Below are positions 63,717 through 64,000 of a stretch of 64,000 bases of DNA, piece after piece. Position 1 is the stretch's first letter. The number at the start of each line of letters is the position of its first letter. The notes below the pieces were generated by a model. That model was not told the DNA's origin. It did not search any database and worked only from the letters and a program-made list of their open reading frames with translations. This DNA is from Moritella marina ATCC 15381 (lineage in GTDB: Bacteria; Pseudomonadota; Gammaproteobacteria; Enterobacterales; Moritellaceae), in assembly GCF_008931805.1 (NCBI RefSeq), contig NZ_CP044399.1:1240001-1304000 (forward strand). Direction: 5' to 3'. The position numbers and the translations under genes were made by a program.

Positions 63717-64000
63717 ATGGAAAATGTAGTACTTAAACCAACTTGCCCCGATGAGCTTGCTCCATTTTATAATTTGATTACACGTGATGAGTTATGGACA
63801 AAGTTTAACGGCCCATATTTTCCTTACTCAAAGCCTACACTGACTGAGTTTAAAAACGGTCTTTTTTCAAACTTATGTGAGGGTGAAAAAGCACAAGCAA
63901 TAATGGTTAATGGCGTACCAGTAGGTTCGGTTAGTTTTTATTGGGAGTGTGAATCAACACGATGGTTAGAGGCTGGTGTTGTTATTTATGATCCCAAATA
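63717..64000 (+). CDS. GNAT-family acetyltransferase, N-terminal part (cut by window edge)
   Basis: The ATG at 63717 reads MENVVLKPTCPDELAPFYNL, then ITRDELWTKFNGPYFPYSKP, ending VVIYDPK at the window edge (94 residues). RimJ/RimL-like features are the opening beta-strand/helix, GVPVGSVSFYW (beta4) and WLEAGVVIY (beta5). The CoA loop lies beyond the window. AAAAGG precedes the ATG. Confidence 0.7.
   Translation, partial: MENVVLKPTCPDELAPFYNLITRDELWTKFNGPYFPYSKPTLTEFKNGLFSNLCEGEKAQAIMVNGVPVGSVSFYWECESTRWLEAGVVIYDPK

Overview
The window reads as chromosomal DNA of a cold-water marine gammaproteobacterium, most like Moritella or its Vibrio/Shewanella-type relatives. This rests on AT-rich, loosely packed genes, a glycogen cluster, nirBD with a nitrite channel, a YcjX/YcjF pair, a Bcr-type pump, a Tus protein and a Fur-controlled haem locus. 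The genus is an inference from gene content; no rRNA or tRNA gene is visible.

Layout. 1-9 kb: unknown proteins, a DTW-domain tRNA modification enzyme, an oxidoreductase, an orphan ADP-ribosyltransferase-like protein (3300-3902), a divergent MarR/Bcr efflux pair with twin operators, a CBS protein, a TM2 protein and the replication-fork trap protein Tus (7761-8627, minus). 9-17 kb: an HDOD protein, a lipoprotein, a lone pilin-like protein, a cytosolic 5'-nucleotidase-like enzyme, a methyltransferase, an AraC regulator and a glutamine-amidotransferase-like protein. 17.8-20.8 kb: aspA and dcuA, separated by a strongly folded leader that looks like a structured RNA. 20.9-29.3 kb: a minus-strand glycogen cluster running from a stand-alone CBM48 protein through glgB, glgP and glgC to glgA. 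29.9-41.8 kb: four tandem paralogues of about 945 residues, each a membrane Cache sensor with HAMP, GAF-like and HD-GYP domains; the first has lost its membrane anchor to an amber stop. 42.1-46 kb: nirB, nirD and a formate/nitrite channel. 46.2-55.2 kb: a broken outer-membrane barrel gene, an RhlE-type helicase, a YdjM-like protein, a frameshifted di-haem cytochrome c, ycjX-ycjF, a DUF3302/HlyD pair and a zinc-ribbon protein. 55.3-62 kb: an iron/haem uptake locus (TonB receptor, binding protein, O-methyltransferase, permease, ATPase, siderophore-interacting reductase) behind a large Fur palindrome and bracketed by 21-bp direct repeats. 62-64 kb: small unknown proteins and the start of a GNAT acetyltransferase.

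How the parts fit. aspA-dcuA and nirBD with its channel form an anaerobic fumarate/nitrite capacity. The glycogen genes make a complete synthesis and phosphorolysis set, except that no debranching enzyme is present. The HD-GYP array would feed several external signals into c-di-GMP breakdown. The iron locus imports haem or another ferric chelate, and its methyltransferase and reductase could act on the chelate after import.

Most notable for follow-up: the aspA-dcuA leader RNA, the four-gene HD-GYP array with an insertion of about 150 residues inside the catalytic domain, the methyltransferase built into the iron operon, the orphan ADP-ribosyltransferase, and Tus with two candidate Ter sites. 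Three or four genes are broken by nonsense or frameshift changes, so either decay or sequencing error should be checked.
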